A stretch of 64,000 bases of DNA from Saprospiraceae bacterium (GCA_020848695.1 JADLHT010000044.1:60514-124513), one strand, 5' to 3'. Shown: positions 52,918 through 61,526, numbered from the stretch's first letter. Translations and numbers: made by a program. Notes: a model not told the origin generated them from the letters alone.

Positions 52918-53921
52918 TCAACGGTGTCTAAAACATTATTATTAATCTCAGCTTTAATTCTTTCTAGAATTTCAAACAAAACTGAAGGATTTGATTCTGT
53001 AACTAAAAGGGTTCTGAAATCTTTAATTCCAGGATAGCTCTTAAAATAATTGGTATAATGTCTTCTCATTTCTAAGACTCCAAGTTTTTCTCCTTTCCAT
53101 TTAATAGAATTTAGAAGATGAATTGAAGCTGCTTCTACTCTTTCTTCAATAGTAGGAGGATCAAGTTTCACTCCAGTATTAAAAAAATGCTTGATCTCTC
53201 TAAAGATCCAAGGATTGCCAATACTAGCTCTTCCAATCATTATTCCATCTACTTTATATAAATTTTTATATTCCAGAGCTTTTTCCGGAGAGTCAATATC
53301 TCCATTTCCGAAAATAGGAATTTTAATTCGTGGATTTTCTTTTACTTTACGAATCCATTCCCAATCAGAATGACCCTTATACATCTGAGCCCTCGTTCTT
53401 GCATGAATGCTAAGAGCTTTGATTCCTACATCTTGAAGTCTTTCCGCCACTTCTTCTATGTAAATTGAATTTTCATCCCATCCTAATCTTGTCTTAACCG
53501 TTACCGGTAATTTTGTGCTTTTTACTACTGCTTCAGTTAAAGAAATCATTTTGGGAATATCTTTGAGTATGCCTGCACCGGCCATCTTACATACAACTTT
53601 TTGAACAGGACAGCCATAATTGATATCAAGAATTTCAGGAGCTGCTCTTTCGACGATTTCAGAAGCTTTCATCATGGATGAATACTCAGCTCCAAAAATT
53701 TGAACTCCTATAGGTCTTTCTTCATCATAGATATCCAGTTTTTGAACACTCTTGGTTGCATCACGAATCAAACCTTCAACTGAGATGAACTCTGTATAGA
53801 GAAGGTCGCAACCAAAGCTTTTGCACAAGGCTCTGAAAGGAGGATCGCTAACGTCTTCCATTGGTGCTAAAATCAATGGAAAGGATTTTAGTTTTACATT
53901 GCCGATCTCAATACTATTCAC
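52914..53921 (-). CDS. dusB: tRNA-dihydrouridine synthase DusB
   Basis: This 335-aa FMN enzyme reduces uridine to dihydrouridine in the tRNA D-loop. The N-terminus is IGNVKLKSFPLILAPMEDVSD, the active site DINYGCPVQKVVCKMAGAGIL contains the catalytic Cys of the GCP motif, and VKTRLGWD, SIHARTRAQMYKG and IFGNGDIDSPEKAL follow. The start is a GTG at 53921; a -7 box ends 4 nt before it, so the mRNA is predicted to be leaderless. It is co-transcribed with cca. Confidence 0.94.
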   Translation of the reverse strand: MNSIEIGNVKLKSFPLILAPMEDVSDPPFRALCKSFGCDLLYTEFISVEGLIRDATKSVQKLDIYDEERPIGVQIFGAEYSSMMKASEIVERAAPEILDINYGCPVQKVVCKMAGAGILKDIPKMISLTEAVVKSTKLPVTVKTRLGWDENSIYIEEVAERLQDVGIKALSIHARTRAQMYKGHSDWEWIRKVKENPRIKIPIFGNGDIDSPEKALEYKNLYKVDGIMIGRASIGNPWIFREIKHFFNTGVKLDPPTIEERVEAASIHLLNSIKWKGEKLGVLEMRRHYTNYFKSYPGIKDFRTLLVTESNPSVLFEILERIKAEINNNVLDTVE

Positions 53922-53925
53922 GCCG

Positions 53926-53933
53926 CAAAATTA
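53926..53933 (-). promoter_or_regulatory. -7 box (TAATTTTG) 4 nt before dusB GTG
   Basis: On the minus strand TAATTTTG-CGGC-GTG places the box exactly 4 nt from the dusB start codon. The predicted transcript starts at the base before GTG or at it. The alignment of DusB N-termini leaves no room for a later start. Confidence 0.55.
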
Positions 53934-54000
53934 ATAAAATAACACATTAAATTTATAGATCAGCTTTTAGTTAAGTTTCTTAGAATAAATTCAATAAACG

Positions 54001-54008
54001 TATTTTTG
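54001..54008 (+). promoter_or_regulatory. -7 box (TATTTTTG) 4 nt before the RluE-like GTG
   Basis: TATTTTTG-TATT-GTG has the same 4-nt spacing as the divergent dusB promoter. The predicted mRNA is leaderless. The two promoters share an intergenic region of only about 90 bp. Confidence 0.5.
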
Positions 54009-54012
54009 TATT

Positions 54013-54588
54013 GTGTCAAAACATTATTACATAGTTCATAAGCCTTATGGTTATTTATCTCAGTTTACAAAAGAGCAAGATTCAGATTTGACCTTAAAAG
54101 ATTTGGTTAAAGTTGAAAAGGATGTTTATCCGGTTGGAAGGTTAGATAAAGATAGTGAAGGAATTCTTCTACTAACTAATGATAAGAGATTGAATTTTAG
54201 ATTGCTTGATCCTTCTAATCATATTCAAAAAACATATTGGGTACAAATAGAAGGTGTAATATCAAATGATGCAATTCAATCACTTACAAGTGGAGTTGTT
54301 ATCCTAATCAATAAGAAAGAATTTCGAACTGCCCCTGCTCGATTAAAACTATTATTACATCCGAATATTGAAGATCGAAGTCCGCCAATTCGTTTTCGGA
54401 ACCAGATTCCAACATCATGGGTTCAAATAATAATTCATGAAGGGAAGAATCGCCAAATTCGTAAGATGTTTTCAAAAGTAGGCTACCCGGTGTTGCGATT
54501 AATCCGAATGGGAATAGGAAAATACTTGATCAATGAATTTGTGCCTGGTAAATTTTATAAAATTATGATAGAAGAAATTATCAAATAA
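54013..54588 (+). CDS. Pseudouridine synthase, RsuA/RluE family
   Basis: This 191-aa, single-domain RsuA/RluB/E/F-family enzyme has the N-terminus YYIVHKPYGYLSQFT, the catalytic Asp in VGRLDKDSEGILLLTND, and the C-terminal EGKNRQIRKMFSKVGYPVLRLIRMGIG. It lacks an S4 domain, like RluE, which modifies 23S rRNA U2457 in E. coli. The start is GTG. It makes pseudouridine in rRNA; the exact site is inferred from family. Confidence 0.9.
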   Translation: MSKHYYIVHKPYGYLSQFTKEQDSDLTLKDLVKVEKDVYPVGRLDKDSEGILLLTNDKRLNFRLLDPSNHIQKTYWVQIEGVISNDAIQSLTSGVVILINKKEFRTAPARLKLLLHPNIEDRSPPIRFRNQIPTSWVQIIIHEGKNRQIRKMFSKVGYPVLRLIRMGIGKYLINEFVPGKFYKIMIEEIIK

Positions 54589-54691
54589 TAACAAAATATT
54601 AGCATAAATTTATTTTATAGTTTAATTTGTGAATTTAATCTGGAAAGATTCACTGTTCATAGAATTTATATACTTCCATGTTTGATTTAGT

Positions 54692-54699
54692 TATCTTTG
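54692..54699 (+). promoter_or_regulatory. -7 box (TATCTTTG) of lepB operon
   Basis: TATCTTTG followed by CCGCGG is a textbook Bacteroidota -7 box 22 nt before the lepB ATG. It should drive the lepB and three downstream genes. Confidence 0.6.
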
Positions 54700-54721
54700 C
54701 CGCGGAATTTAAAGCAAGTCT

Positions 54722-56296
54722 ATGTGGTTATTATATTTTATCATTTTTGAATATCTTTTACTTTGTCTTAGCTTAAGTTGGTTATTCCCAAAGATGGGAA
54801 TTGATTCAACCAAAGCTTGGATTCCTGGAGTAAATTTCAAAGAATGGGCTGTTGCCATTGGTCATCATAAATATCACTGGTTATGGATTCTGTTTCCAAT
54901 AGTTAATATATTTATAATTGCTGCTATGTCGGTTGATTTAGTTAGGTCATTTGGCAAAATGCAATTCTGGCATTCCGCATTGGCTGTTATTTTTCCTCCT
55001 GCAATATTTGCAATTATTGCTAAGAGCAAGGATGACAAGTGGATTGAACCCGCCTATATAAATGAAAAAAAATATCTTGAAGAATTATTAAGTGCCCGAA
55101 AATCTAAAGATGCAAAGAAACTAAAAAGATTGGGCGAGTCTAGTCGCTATGCCAAATCTAGTGTCAGGGAATGGGCTGAGTCGTTGATTTTTGCAATTTT
55201 TGCAGCCTCTTTCTTGAGAATGTTTTTGCTCGAAGCATTTATTATTCCAACACCAAGTATGGAAGGTACTTTAAAAGTTGGAGATTTTTTATTAGTTAGT
55301 AAAATACATTATGGGATTCGAACTCCGATGACTGTAATTATGCTTCCCTTATTGCATAATACTATTCCTAAAATAGGTAATGAATCTTATATTTCCAAGC
55401 CAAGTCTACCCTACTATCGATTGCCTAAAATTTCTGTAGTTCAAAGAAATGATCCATTTGTATTTAACTGGCCTGTTGGCGATTCAGTTTATTTAAGTTC
55501 TGATCGATCCTGGACAGCTCATCAAGTTCAAAGCATACCACAAGCTGCAATGGAGACTAAAGGCAGCAGTCTGCGGGTTCGACCCGTTGATAAAAAAGAT
55601 CATTATATAAAAAGATGTGTTGGAATACCCAATGACATTATAGAATTGAAAGACAGACAACTTTATGTAAATGGAATTCCTGCACTCAATCCAACTCATT
55701 TACAGTACGGATATTTGTTAAAAGGCAATAGTTCAATGGATTCTCAACTTGCAAAGTTCATGGATAAAATTGGTGTAAATATGAATTTTGTAAACTACGA
55801 TGCAAGTTATGATTTATGGATTATGTTTTTAGAAGGACCTCAACTTGAAAAAATGAAAAGTTTCCGTCCGAACCTTAGCTTCTTACCCTATCAGGGTCCT
55901 GTAGGTAATGTTTTTCCTTATGACAACAAGACCTGGAGTTTTGATAATTATGGTCCGGTATGGATTCCTAAAAAGGACACAACGATTAACTTAAATCTTG
56001 ATAACCTTAGTTTGTACACAAGGATTATTAATGTATATGAACATAATAAAATTGAAGTAAAAGATTCAATAATTTACATAAATGACCAGCCTGCTACAAC
56101 TTACACTTTTAAACAAGATTATTACTGGGCGATGGGAGACAATAGACACAATTCCGAAGATTCTCGTGCTTGGGGATTTGTTCCTGAGGATCATGTTGTC
56201 GGTAAGCCCGTTTTGATATGGATGAGTTTAAAAAATGCGAGTTTGAAAGATGGTGTAAATTGGTCTAGAATTTTTACTTCACCCAATAAATTTTAA
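54722..56296 (+). CDS. lepB: Signal peptidase I (LepB) with extra N-terminal region
   Basis: This 524-aa protein removes signal peptides at the inner membrane. An N-terminal part (residues 1-105) with three membrane helices, similar to DUF5684-like regions in Bacteroidota LepB, precedes the peptidase membrane anchor (about 155-172). The catalytic Ser is in IPTPSMEGTL near residue 179 and the Lys in YIKRCVGIPND near residue 296; the last box is GDNRHNSEDSRAWGFVPEDHVVGKP. A long insertion (about 320-450) separates boxes, as usual in this phylum. It heads a four-gene operon. Confidence 0.95.
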   Translation: MWLLYFIIFEYLLLCLSLSWLFPKMGIDSTKAWIPGVNFKEWAVAIGHHKYHWLWILFPIVNIFIIAAMSVDLVRSFGKMQFWHSALAVIFPPAIFAIIAKSKDDKWIEPAYINEKKYLEELLSARKSKDAKKLKRLGESSRYAKSSVREWAESLIFAIFAASFLRMFLLEAFIIPTPSMEGTLKVGDFLLVSKIHYGIRTPMTVIMLPLLHNTIPKIGNESYISKPSLPYYRLPKISVVQRNDPFVFNWPVGDSVYLSSDRSWTAHQVQSIPQAAMETKGSSLRVRPVDKKDHYIKRCVGIPNDIIELKDRQLYVNGIPALNPTHLQYGYLLKGNSSMDSQLAKFMDKIGVNMNFVNYDASYDLWIMFLEGPQLEKMKSFRPNLSFLPYQGPVGNVFPYDNKTWSFDNYGPVWIPKKDTTINLNLDNLSLYTRIINVYEHNKIEVKDSIIYINDQPATTYTFKQDYYWAMGDNRHNSEDSRAWGFVPEDHVVGKPVLIWMSLKNASLKDGVNWSRIFTSPNKF

Positions 56297-56300
56297 TCAT

Positions 56301-57179
56301 TTGCTCAATAGATTTATTTTTCTTTTATTACTATTTATAGCAAATTGTACAACGGCTCAAGTATTACCCAGGACAGACCTATATTACATTCAACTGTCTA
56401 ATGACCAACAATGGAAGGTAGAAAAAATTGAATTTTTAAATTCATTCAATTTTAATTCTTACAACAATCAGCCCTTCTTTATTAATGATTTTGAAATACT
56501 ATGTACCGCCAAACTTAATAGCGTTACTAATACGGATATTTATAAAATGAACCTGAAAGACCACATTCTTGAAAATGTTATAGATAATCCAGCTAATGAC
56601 TACAGTCCCAGGTTAGTCCCTGAAATTAGTGATGGTATTTTTTGTGTTCATATTAATCCAAATGATACAATTCAGTATTTAGTCAATTATGATACCCTGC
56701 CAGATCAAACCTACAAAATACAACTTCAGAATCCTGGACAGGTTGGGTATTTTCGTTACTTTGACCGGAATTCCTGGATTTGCTTTCTGGTTGATCAACC
56801 GAATAATTTATTAGCGGTTTCATCAAATAAAAGCAACAAAATATTTGCTTCCAATATTGGAAGAACATTTGAAATAACCAGTGCAAAAGAAGTTTTATTT
56901 GTTCAAAAATCAGATAGTAAGTTGAATTTATTAAAAGCCTACAACCCCAGTACCGGAAAGATGTCAATCATAGCAGAAATGCCTGAAAATTCGGAAGATT
57001 TTGTTATCCAAAATAACAACTCTGTTTTGTGTTCAAGTGGTTCCAGATTGCTTCAGTATTCCTATGAAAAAAATATGTGGAAGGTTTTACTTGATTTGTC
57101 TAAATACAATTTACATCATATTGGAAGATTTGCTTTAAGAAAGAACAGACTTGTTCTTGTAAATGAAGTAAAAGATTAA
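56301..57179 (+). CDS. Exported beta-propeller-like protein, unknown function
   Basis: This 292-aa protein with signal peptide MLNRFIFLLLLFIANCTTAQ starts at a TTG 4 nt after lepB. The Cys in ANCTTAQ could be a weak lipobox or part of a normal signal. The mature part is beta-rich and repeats a pattern of about 40 residues (for example FEILCTAKLNSVTNTDIYKMN, YSPRLVPEISDGIFCVHIN) like TolB-type propeller blades. Its stop overlaps the next start (TAATG). Function unknown. Confidence 0.7.
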   Translation: MLNRFIFLLLLFIANCTTAQVLPRTDLYYIQLSNDQQWKVEKIEFLNSFNFNSYNNQPFFINDFEILCTAKLNSVTNTDIYKMNLKDHILENVIDNPANDYSPRLVPEISDGIFCVHINPNDTIQYLVNYDTLPDQTYKIQLQNPGQVGYFRYFDRNSWICFLVDQPNNLLAVSSNKSNKIFASNIGRTFEITSAKEVLFVQKSDSKLNLLKAYNPSTGKMSIIAEMPENSEDFVIQNNNSVLCSSGSRLLQYSYEKNMWKVLLDLSKYNLHHIGRFALRKNRLVLVNEVKD

Positions 57180-57961
57180 TGCCTATCTACGAGTCTTTAG
57201 ACAAAAACTTTCAATTATTAATTTCTTCTCCTCGAATTATCTCACTTGTTCCGTCTCTAACTGAGACAATTGTTGACTTAGGCTGCGAAGAACAATTGGT
57301 TGGAATTACAAAATTTTGTGTTAACCCTGGCCACTTAAAAGGCAAAATACCAATTATTGGAGGAACAAAGAACTTGAATTTAAACAAAATCATTAGTTTG
57401 AACCCAGAATTAATTATTGCCAATAAAGAAGAAAATGTAAAATCTGATATATTATTATTAGCAAATAACTTTCCGGTCTTACTAACCGATATAAAAACTC
57501 TTGATGATTCACAAAGGACAATAGACTACATTGGCTATATTTTAGATCGAGAAAAAGAATCTGGGAAGATCAATGTAGATATTTCAAATTCAAGAGAAAG
57601 TTTTCGAAACACAATGCCGAAAGCTGGACAATTGAAAAAAGTCTGTTACTTAATTTGGAAAGATCCATATATGACTATTGGCTTCGATACCTTTATTCAT
57701 TCTATGCTTACTGAACTAGGATTTGTCAATGTATTTGGAAACAAAGAACGATATCCCGAAGTAAGTCTGTCTGAAATTTATAATGAGAATCCGGATTATG
57801 TTTTCTTATCCTCAGAACCTTACCCTTTTAAGGAAGTCCATTTTTTCGAACTAAAGGGATTAAATCCTATTTTGGTTGATGGAGAAGCATTTAGCTGGTA
57901 TGGAAGTCATATAATTAAATCTTTTGACTATCTTTGTAAACTAATTAATAAGTTAGTTTGA
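57179..57961 (+). CDS. BtuF/FhuD-like helical-backbone metal-receptor protein
   Basis: This is a 260-aa substrate-binding protein fold (periplasmic-binding-protein type 2 class III). The first lobe has ISLVPSLTETIVDLGCEEQLVGIT and the second VFGNKERYPEVSLSEIYNENPDYVFLSSEPYPF. Relatives bind cobalamin, siderophores or heme for ABC importers. There is no signal peptide: the protein starts directly MPIYESLDKNF. It therefore looks cytoplasmic, or it is a detached receptor domain; no permease or ATPase is nearby. It overlaps its neighbours on both sides. Confidence 0.82.
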   Translation: MPIYESLDKNFQLLISSPRIISLVPSLTETIVDLGCEEQLVGITKFCVNPGHLKGKIPIIGGTKNLNLNKIISLNPELIIANKEENVKSDILLLANNFPVLLTDIKTLDDSQRTIDYIGYILDREKESGKINVDISNSRESFRNTMPKAGQLKKVCYLIWKDPYMTIGFDTFIHSMLTELGFVNVFGNKERYPEVSLSEIYNENPDYVFLSSEPYPFKEVHFFELKGLNPILVDGEAFSWYGSHIIKSFDYLCKLINKLV

Positions 57962-59544
57962 AAAATTTAGTTTATTTTTTTGTATTTTTTTTACACATTA
58001 GTTCTTTTAGTGCTTCAGAGATCGATATAGACAATGAATATATTATTAAACTCAGTAAAAAACTAAGCTTATTGACTATTAAGAAAGGTAATTCTGATGT
58101 TATATCAGGAGCAGAAGTACTTAATCATGATCTCAATATTTATTTATTAAAATTTAATAAAACACTCAAAGAAGATAAAATCATTCAATTTATAAATCAC
58201 ATACCAAATCTCATCCACTATTATAAAAATACAAAACTTAATACAAGGTCATGTCCGCCGGATGATCCTAGTTATTTCCAACAATGGAATTCAAAGTTTA
58301 TGGGATTTGAAGATGTATGGTGCTATGATTTAAAAGGAGTCTCACCTCTGGGCGATACTATTGTTTTAGGGGTAATTGATAATGGATGCAATTGCGATAA
58401 TCCGGATATAAATCCAAATCTATTTGTAAACAGAAAAGAAATTCCGGACAATGATCTTGATGATGACAATAATGATTATGTAGATGATTACAGAGGCTTT
58501 AATGCTGCGATTGGTAAAGGGGATAAACATTTTGTCGAAAATCACGGAACCAATGTATTAAGCATTGCAGGAGCTGTTGGCAACAATAATAATTTTATCT
58601 CAGGAGCTGCTCCCCATATTAAGATGCTGATGTGCACCGCAACAGATGTTTCAGATTTAATAAAATGCTATAGTTATTTTATTAAAATGAAGAAAGATTA
58701 TTTGTCTTTCAACGGAAAATCCGGCGCATATATCAATGTTGCGACCTTGTCACAGGGTTTAGATAATGCAATGCCTGATGATTATCCGGATTGGTGCTCG
58801 ATGTACGATCTTTGTGGAGAGCAAGGAATCTTGTGTTTTGGAGCAACTACAAATAACAATGAATTCATTGATGAAGTCGGAGATTTACCCGGATTATGTC
58901 CAAGTAACTATTTAGTCATTGTAACAAATACCGACAGATCAGATACCAGAGCATATTCAGGATATAGCAAAATTAATGTTGATATTGCCGCAAGTGGGGA
59001 ATTAGTCCCTGTAATAGATTTAAATAACAATGTACAATTAAGCAGTGGTACCTCATTATCAACTCCACAAGTAGCTGCCGGAGCTGCATTTCTAAATCAA
59101 TTCTGTGAAAAATATAATGCAGTATGTAAAAGTAATCCAGTCCAATCTGTACTGGAAATGAAAAATATTATTTTACAAGGTGGTAAAAGCAAACCAGAAC
59201 TAGCTAATGAAATTTCTTCAGGTAAGCGGTTCGATGTTATGGGTTCATTTAATTTGTTATTAGAATATTGTGGTGTAATCTCAGCGAAGAATGACATAAT
59301 AATTAGTAGTTTTAATACACATGGTATACTTCAATATGATCTTAAATTAAGACAATTCGGGGTGTATTCTGTGGATATTGTAAACCTCTTGGGAAAACGA
59401 GTTTTTTCTCAAAGTTTCAATTATAACGGCCAGCCAATTCTTGACCAAAAAATTGAGGTTTACGGCCTGCAGTCCGGGCAATATTTAGTTGTATTACGAG
59501 TTGAAGATGAGGCAATTGCGAAGAAGTTTATTTTAATAAATTAG
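57958..59544 (+). CDS. Secreted subtilisin-like serine protease with T9SS sorting domain
   Basis: This 528-aa protein starts at a TTG overlapping the previous stop (TTGA), with signal peptide MKNLVYFFVFFLHISSFSAS. The S8 catalytic triad is visible: Asp near 141 in GVIDNGCN, His near 196 in ENHGTNVLSIAG, and Ser near 365 in SSGTSLSTPQVAAGA. An N-terminal propeptide-like region precedes it. The C-terminal ~75 residues (VDIVNLLGKRVFSQ...GLQSGQYLVVLRVED) form a T9SS type A sorting domain. It should be exported across the outer membrane by the T9SS and attached to the cell surface. Confidence 0.92.
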   Translation: MKNLVYFFVFFLHISSFSASEIDIDNEYIIKLSKKLSLLTIKKGNSDVISGAEVLNHDLNIYLLKFNKTLKEDKIIQFINHIPNLIHYYKNTKLNTRSCPPDDPSYFQQWNSKFMGFEDVWCYDLKGVSPLGDTIVLGVIDNGCNCDNPDINPNLFVNRKEIPDNDLDDDNNDYVDDYRGFNAAIGKGDKHFVENHGTNVLSIAGAVGNNNNFISGAAPHIKMLMCTATDVSDLIKCYSYFIKMKKDYLSFNGKSGAYINVATLSQGLDNAMPDDYPDWCSMYDLCGEQGILCFGATTNNNEFIDEVGDLPGLCPSNYLVIVTNTDRSDTRAYSGYSKINVDIAASGELVPVIDLNNNVQLSSGTSLSTPQVAAGAAFLNQFCEKYNAVCKSNPVQSVLEMKNIILQGGKSKPELANEISSGKRFDVMGSFNLLLEYCGVISAKNDIIISSFNTHGILQYDLKLRQFGVYSVDIVNLLGKRVFSQSFNYNGQPILDQKIEVYGLQSGQYLVVLRVEDEAIAKKFILIN

Positions 59545-59653
59545 AACTCAAAATTAAAAAATCAATCTAGTTTTTACCTAACTAGCTGATTATCAAAACT
59601 ATAATGCCTTCTTTTTTCTTTACTATTTTTTGAAATTGTATCTTAAATGAACG

Positions 59654-59661
59654 TATCTTTG
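59654..59661 (+). promoter_or_regulatory. Promoter of tRNA-Arg-rpmB operon (TATCTTTG)
   Basis: TTG at 59630-59632 and TATCTTTG at 59654-59661 are spaced by 21 nt, a good match to the TTG/TAnnTTTG consensus. The tRNA begins 17 nt downstream. Confidence 0.65.
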
Positions 59662-59677
59662 CGCCCTTGAAATCAAT

Positions 59678-59751
59678 GGCTCCGTAGCTCAACTGAATAG
59701 AGCACTTGACTACGGATCAAGAGGTTTAAGGTTTGAATCCTTACGGAGTCA
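59678..59751 (+). tRNA. tRNA-Arg (anticodon ACG)
   Basis: This is a 74-nt cloverleaf: acceptor GGCTCCG/CGGAGTC, D-arm GCTC...GAGC, anticodon stem CTTGA/TCAAG with loop CTACGGA (anticodon ACG), T-arm TAAGG-TTTGAAT-CCTTA, discriminator A. CCA is not encoded. It decodes CGN codons, presumably after A34 is deaminated to inosine. It lies 39 nt before rpmB on the same strand, with no other promoter seen between them. Confidence 0.96.
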
Positions 59752-59789
59752 CAAATTATAAAATCAGAATTACATAATAATTTAGGGAT

Positions 59790-60029
59790 ATGTCAAAAGT
59801 TTGCGAATTAACAGGAACAAAGCCACTTTATGGTCACAAGGTTTCACACTCGAACCATAAGACCAAAAGAAGATTTAATCCAAATCTTCAGAAGAAAACA
59901 TTTTTTGTTCCGGAAACAGGAGATTGGGTTGAAATGAAGATTACTGCCAAGGCAATTAGAACAATCAATAAGCTTGGTTTGTATGATTATTTGAAGAAGT
60001 TGGATAAAAAAGCACTCATTAATAAATAA
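59790..60029 (+). CDS. rpmB: 50S ribosomal protein L28
   Basis: This 79-aa basic protein has the L28 N-terminus SKVCELTGTKPLYGHKVSHSNHKTKRRFNPNLQ and a C-terminal segment with TAKAIRTINKLG. The length is normal for Bacteroidota. It follows a tRNA-Arg and precedes rpmG by 17 nt. Confidence 0.97.
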   Translation: MSKVCELTGTKPLYGHKVSHSNHKTKRRFNPNLQKKTFFVPETGDWVEMKITAKAIRTINKLGLYDYLKKLDKKALINK

Positions 60030-60046
60030 GGTAAATAATTTTTATC

Positions 60047-60235
60047 ATGGCAAAGAAAAGTAAAGATAACAGATCTCAAATTATTTTAGAATGTACCGAG
60101 CATAAAGAGTCCGGAATGCCTGGTACTTCACGTTACATTACTGAAAAGAACCGAAAAAATACTCCTGATAGATTGGAATTAAAAAAGTTCAACCCAATCT
60201 TAAAAAAATATACAATTCATAAAGAAATAAAATAA
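60047..60235 (+). CDS. rpmG: 50S ribosomal protein L33
   Basis: This 62-aa protein matches L33: [52 protein letters not shown]. Only one Cys is present instead of the two CxxC pairs, so it is the zinc-free form, and a SGMPGTSR insertion typical of Bacteroidota is seen. It precedes the DUF4295 gene by 2 nt. Confidence 0.97.
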   Translation: MAKKSKDNRSQIILECTEHKESGMPGTSRYITEKNRKNTPDRLELKKFNPILKKYTIHKEIK

Positions 60236-60237
60236 TC

Positions 60238-60414
60238 ATGGCAAAAGTATCAAAAAACGCTAAGGTTGCACAAAGAGCAGCAAATGTCGGTTCAGGAAGA
60301 GATTTTGTTAAAGTTATTAAGTCTATAAAAGATCCTGTATCCGGAAAGTACACATTTAAAGAGCTTATTGTTCACAAGGATAAAGTGAAAGACTTTTTTG
60401 AACAAAGTAAGTAA
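60238..60414 (+). CDS. DUF4295 family small basic protein
   Basis: The gene is absent from the ORF track because it is short. It encodes 58 aa beginning MAKVSKNAKVAQRAANVGSG and ending KVKDFFEQSK. It matches DUF4295, a basic protein encoded directly after rpmG in Bacteroidota and probably ribosome-associated. The start is 2 nt after the rpmG stop. A terminator-like hairpin follows. Confidence 0.93.
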   Translation: MAKVSKNAKVAQRAANVGSGRDFVKVIKSIKDPVSGKYTFKELIVHKDKVKDFFEQSK

Positions 60415-60435
60415 TTAATTTTCTAAATTATATAG

Positions 60436-60472
60436 AATGAGAGGTTTCTTTAGAAGTCTCTCATTTTTTATT
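60436..60472 (+). terminator. Terminator-like hairpin between DUF4295 and ftsY
   Basis: ATGAGAGGTTTC-TTTA-GAAGTCTCTCAT forms a 12-bp stem (two G-U pairs) with a 4-nt loop, followed by TTTTTT. It begins about 20 nt after the DUF4295 stop and ends only about a dozen nt before the ftsY ATG, with no -7 box between. It may terminate most transcripts and attenuate ftsY. Confidence 0.8.
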
Positions 60473-60483
60473 TATACAAAAAC

Positions 60484-61440
60484 ATGGGATTTTTTGACAA
60501 ACTATTTCATCCTGATAGAAAAGAAGTACTGGATAAAGGATTAGTCAGTACCAAAAAAGGATTTTTTGAAAAGATTGGAAAAGCTATTGCGGGTAAATCA
60601 AAAATTGATGATGAGATTCTTGATGAACTTGAACAAATTCTAATTACTTCAGATGTTGGTTTGGATACTACTGTAAAAATTATTGACCGAGTAAGTAAGC
60701 GGGTATCCATTGATAAATATTTAAATACTGAAGAACTGACAGTAATTCTAAAAGATGAGATCAGTAAAATTTTATTAGAGAATAATACGGAGGATCTTTT
60801 AGACTTTGAGTGTGGACCTCAAAAACCATACATCATTCTTGTAGTTGGAGTCAATGGAGTCGGAAAAACGACATCCATTGGAAAGCTTGCTTACCAATTT
60901 ACTCAAAAAGGAAAGAAAGTACTGATAGCAGCCGGTGACACTTTTCGCGCAGCAGCGGATGATCAGCTAAAAATATGGTCAGAAAGAGTTGGATGTCAGT
61001 TCTTTTCAAAAGGTATGGGAGCTGATCCTTCGGCGGTCGCTTATGAAGCCACTCAATTTGCTCAGAAAAATAACATAGATATTGCAATCATCGATACAGC
61101 TGGACGATTGCATACCAAGATTAATCTTATGAATGAACTTTCTAAGATTGAAAGGTCTATTCAAAAAGCATTGCCTGGAGCACCTCACGAAGTATTGCAA
61201 GTACTTGATGCAACTACCGGACAAAATGCAATTGAACAGTGCAGACAATTCACAGAAGTCGCTAAAGTTACCGGGCTAATATTAACGAAGCTGGATGGAA
61301 CTGCCAAAGGTGGAGTTGTCTTTGGAATCTCTGATCAATTTAAAATACCTATTAAATATTTGGGACTAGGAGAACGAATCGATCAATTGCAAATATTTAA
61401 CCGAATGGAATTTATTGATTCCTTTTTTAAAAGAAATTAA
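60484..61440 (+). CDS. ftsY: Signal recognition particle receptor FtsY
   Basis: This is a 318-aa SRP-GTPase receptor that docks translating ribosomes to SecYEG. The N domain has LDELEQILITSDVGLDTTVKII; the G domain has G1 VVGVNGVGKTTSIGKLA, the insertion-box AAGDTFRAAADDQL, G3 IDTAGRLHTK, G4 LTKLDGTAKGG and the closing GLGERIDQLQIF. The acidic A domain is missing, as in many Bacteroidota. It follows the ribosomal protein cluster behind a hairpin. Confidence 0.97.
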   Translation: MGFFDKLFHPDRKEVLDKGLVSTKKGFFEKIGKAIAGKSKIDDEILDELEQILITSDVGLDTTVKIIDRVSKRVSIDKYLNTEELTVILKDEISKILLENNTEDLLDFECGPQKPYIILVVGVNGVGKTTSIGKLAYQFTQKGKKVLIAAGDTFRAAADDQLKIWSERVGCQFFSKGMGADPSAVAYEATQFAQKNNIDIAIIDTAGRLHTKINLMNELSKIERSIQKALPGAPHEVLQVLDATTGQNAIEQCRQFTEVAKVTGLILTKLDGTAKGGVVFGISDQFKIPIKYLGLGERIDQLQIFNRMEFIDSFFKRN

Positions 61441-61526
61441 TATTCTTTATAATATAAGTTGCAGTTTTAGTTCCAATTATTACCTAATTTTACTGTGACT
61501 TTCTTAAAATCAATAAAAATAAACTA

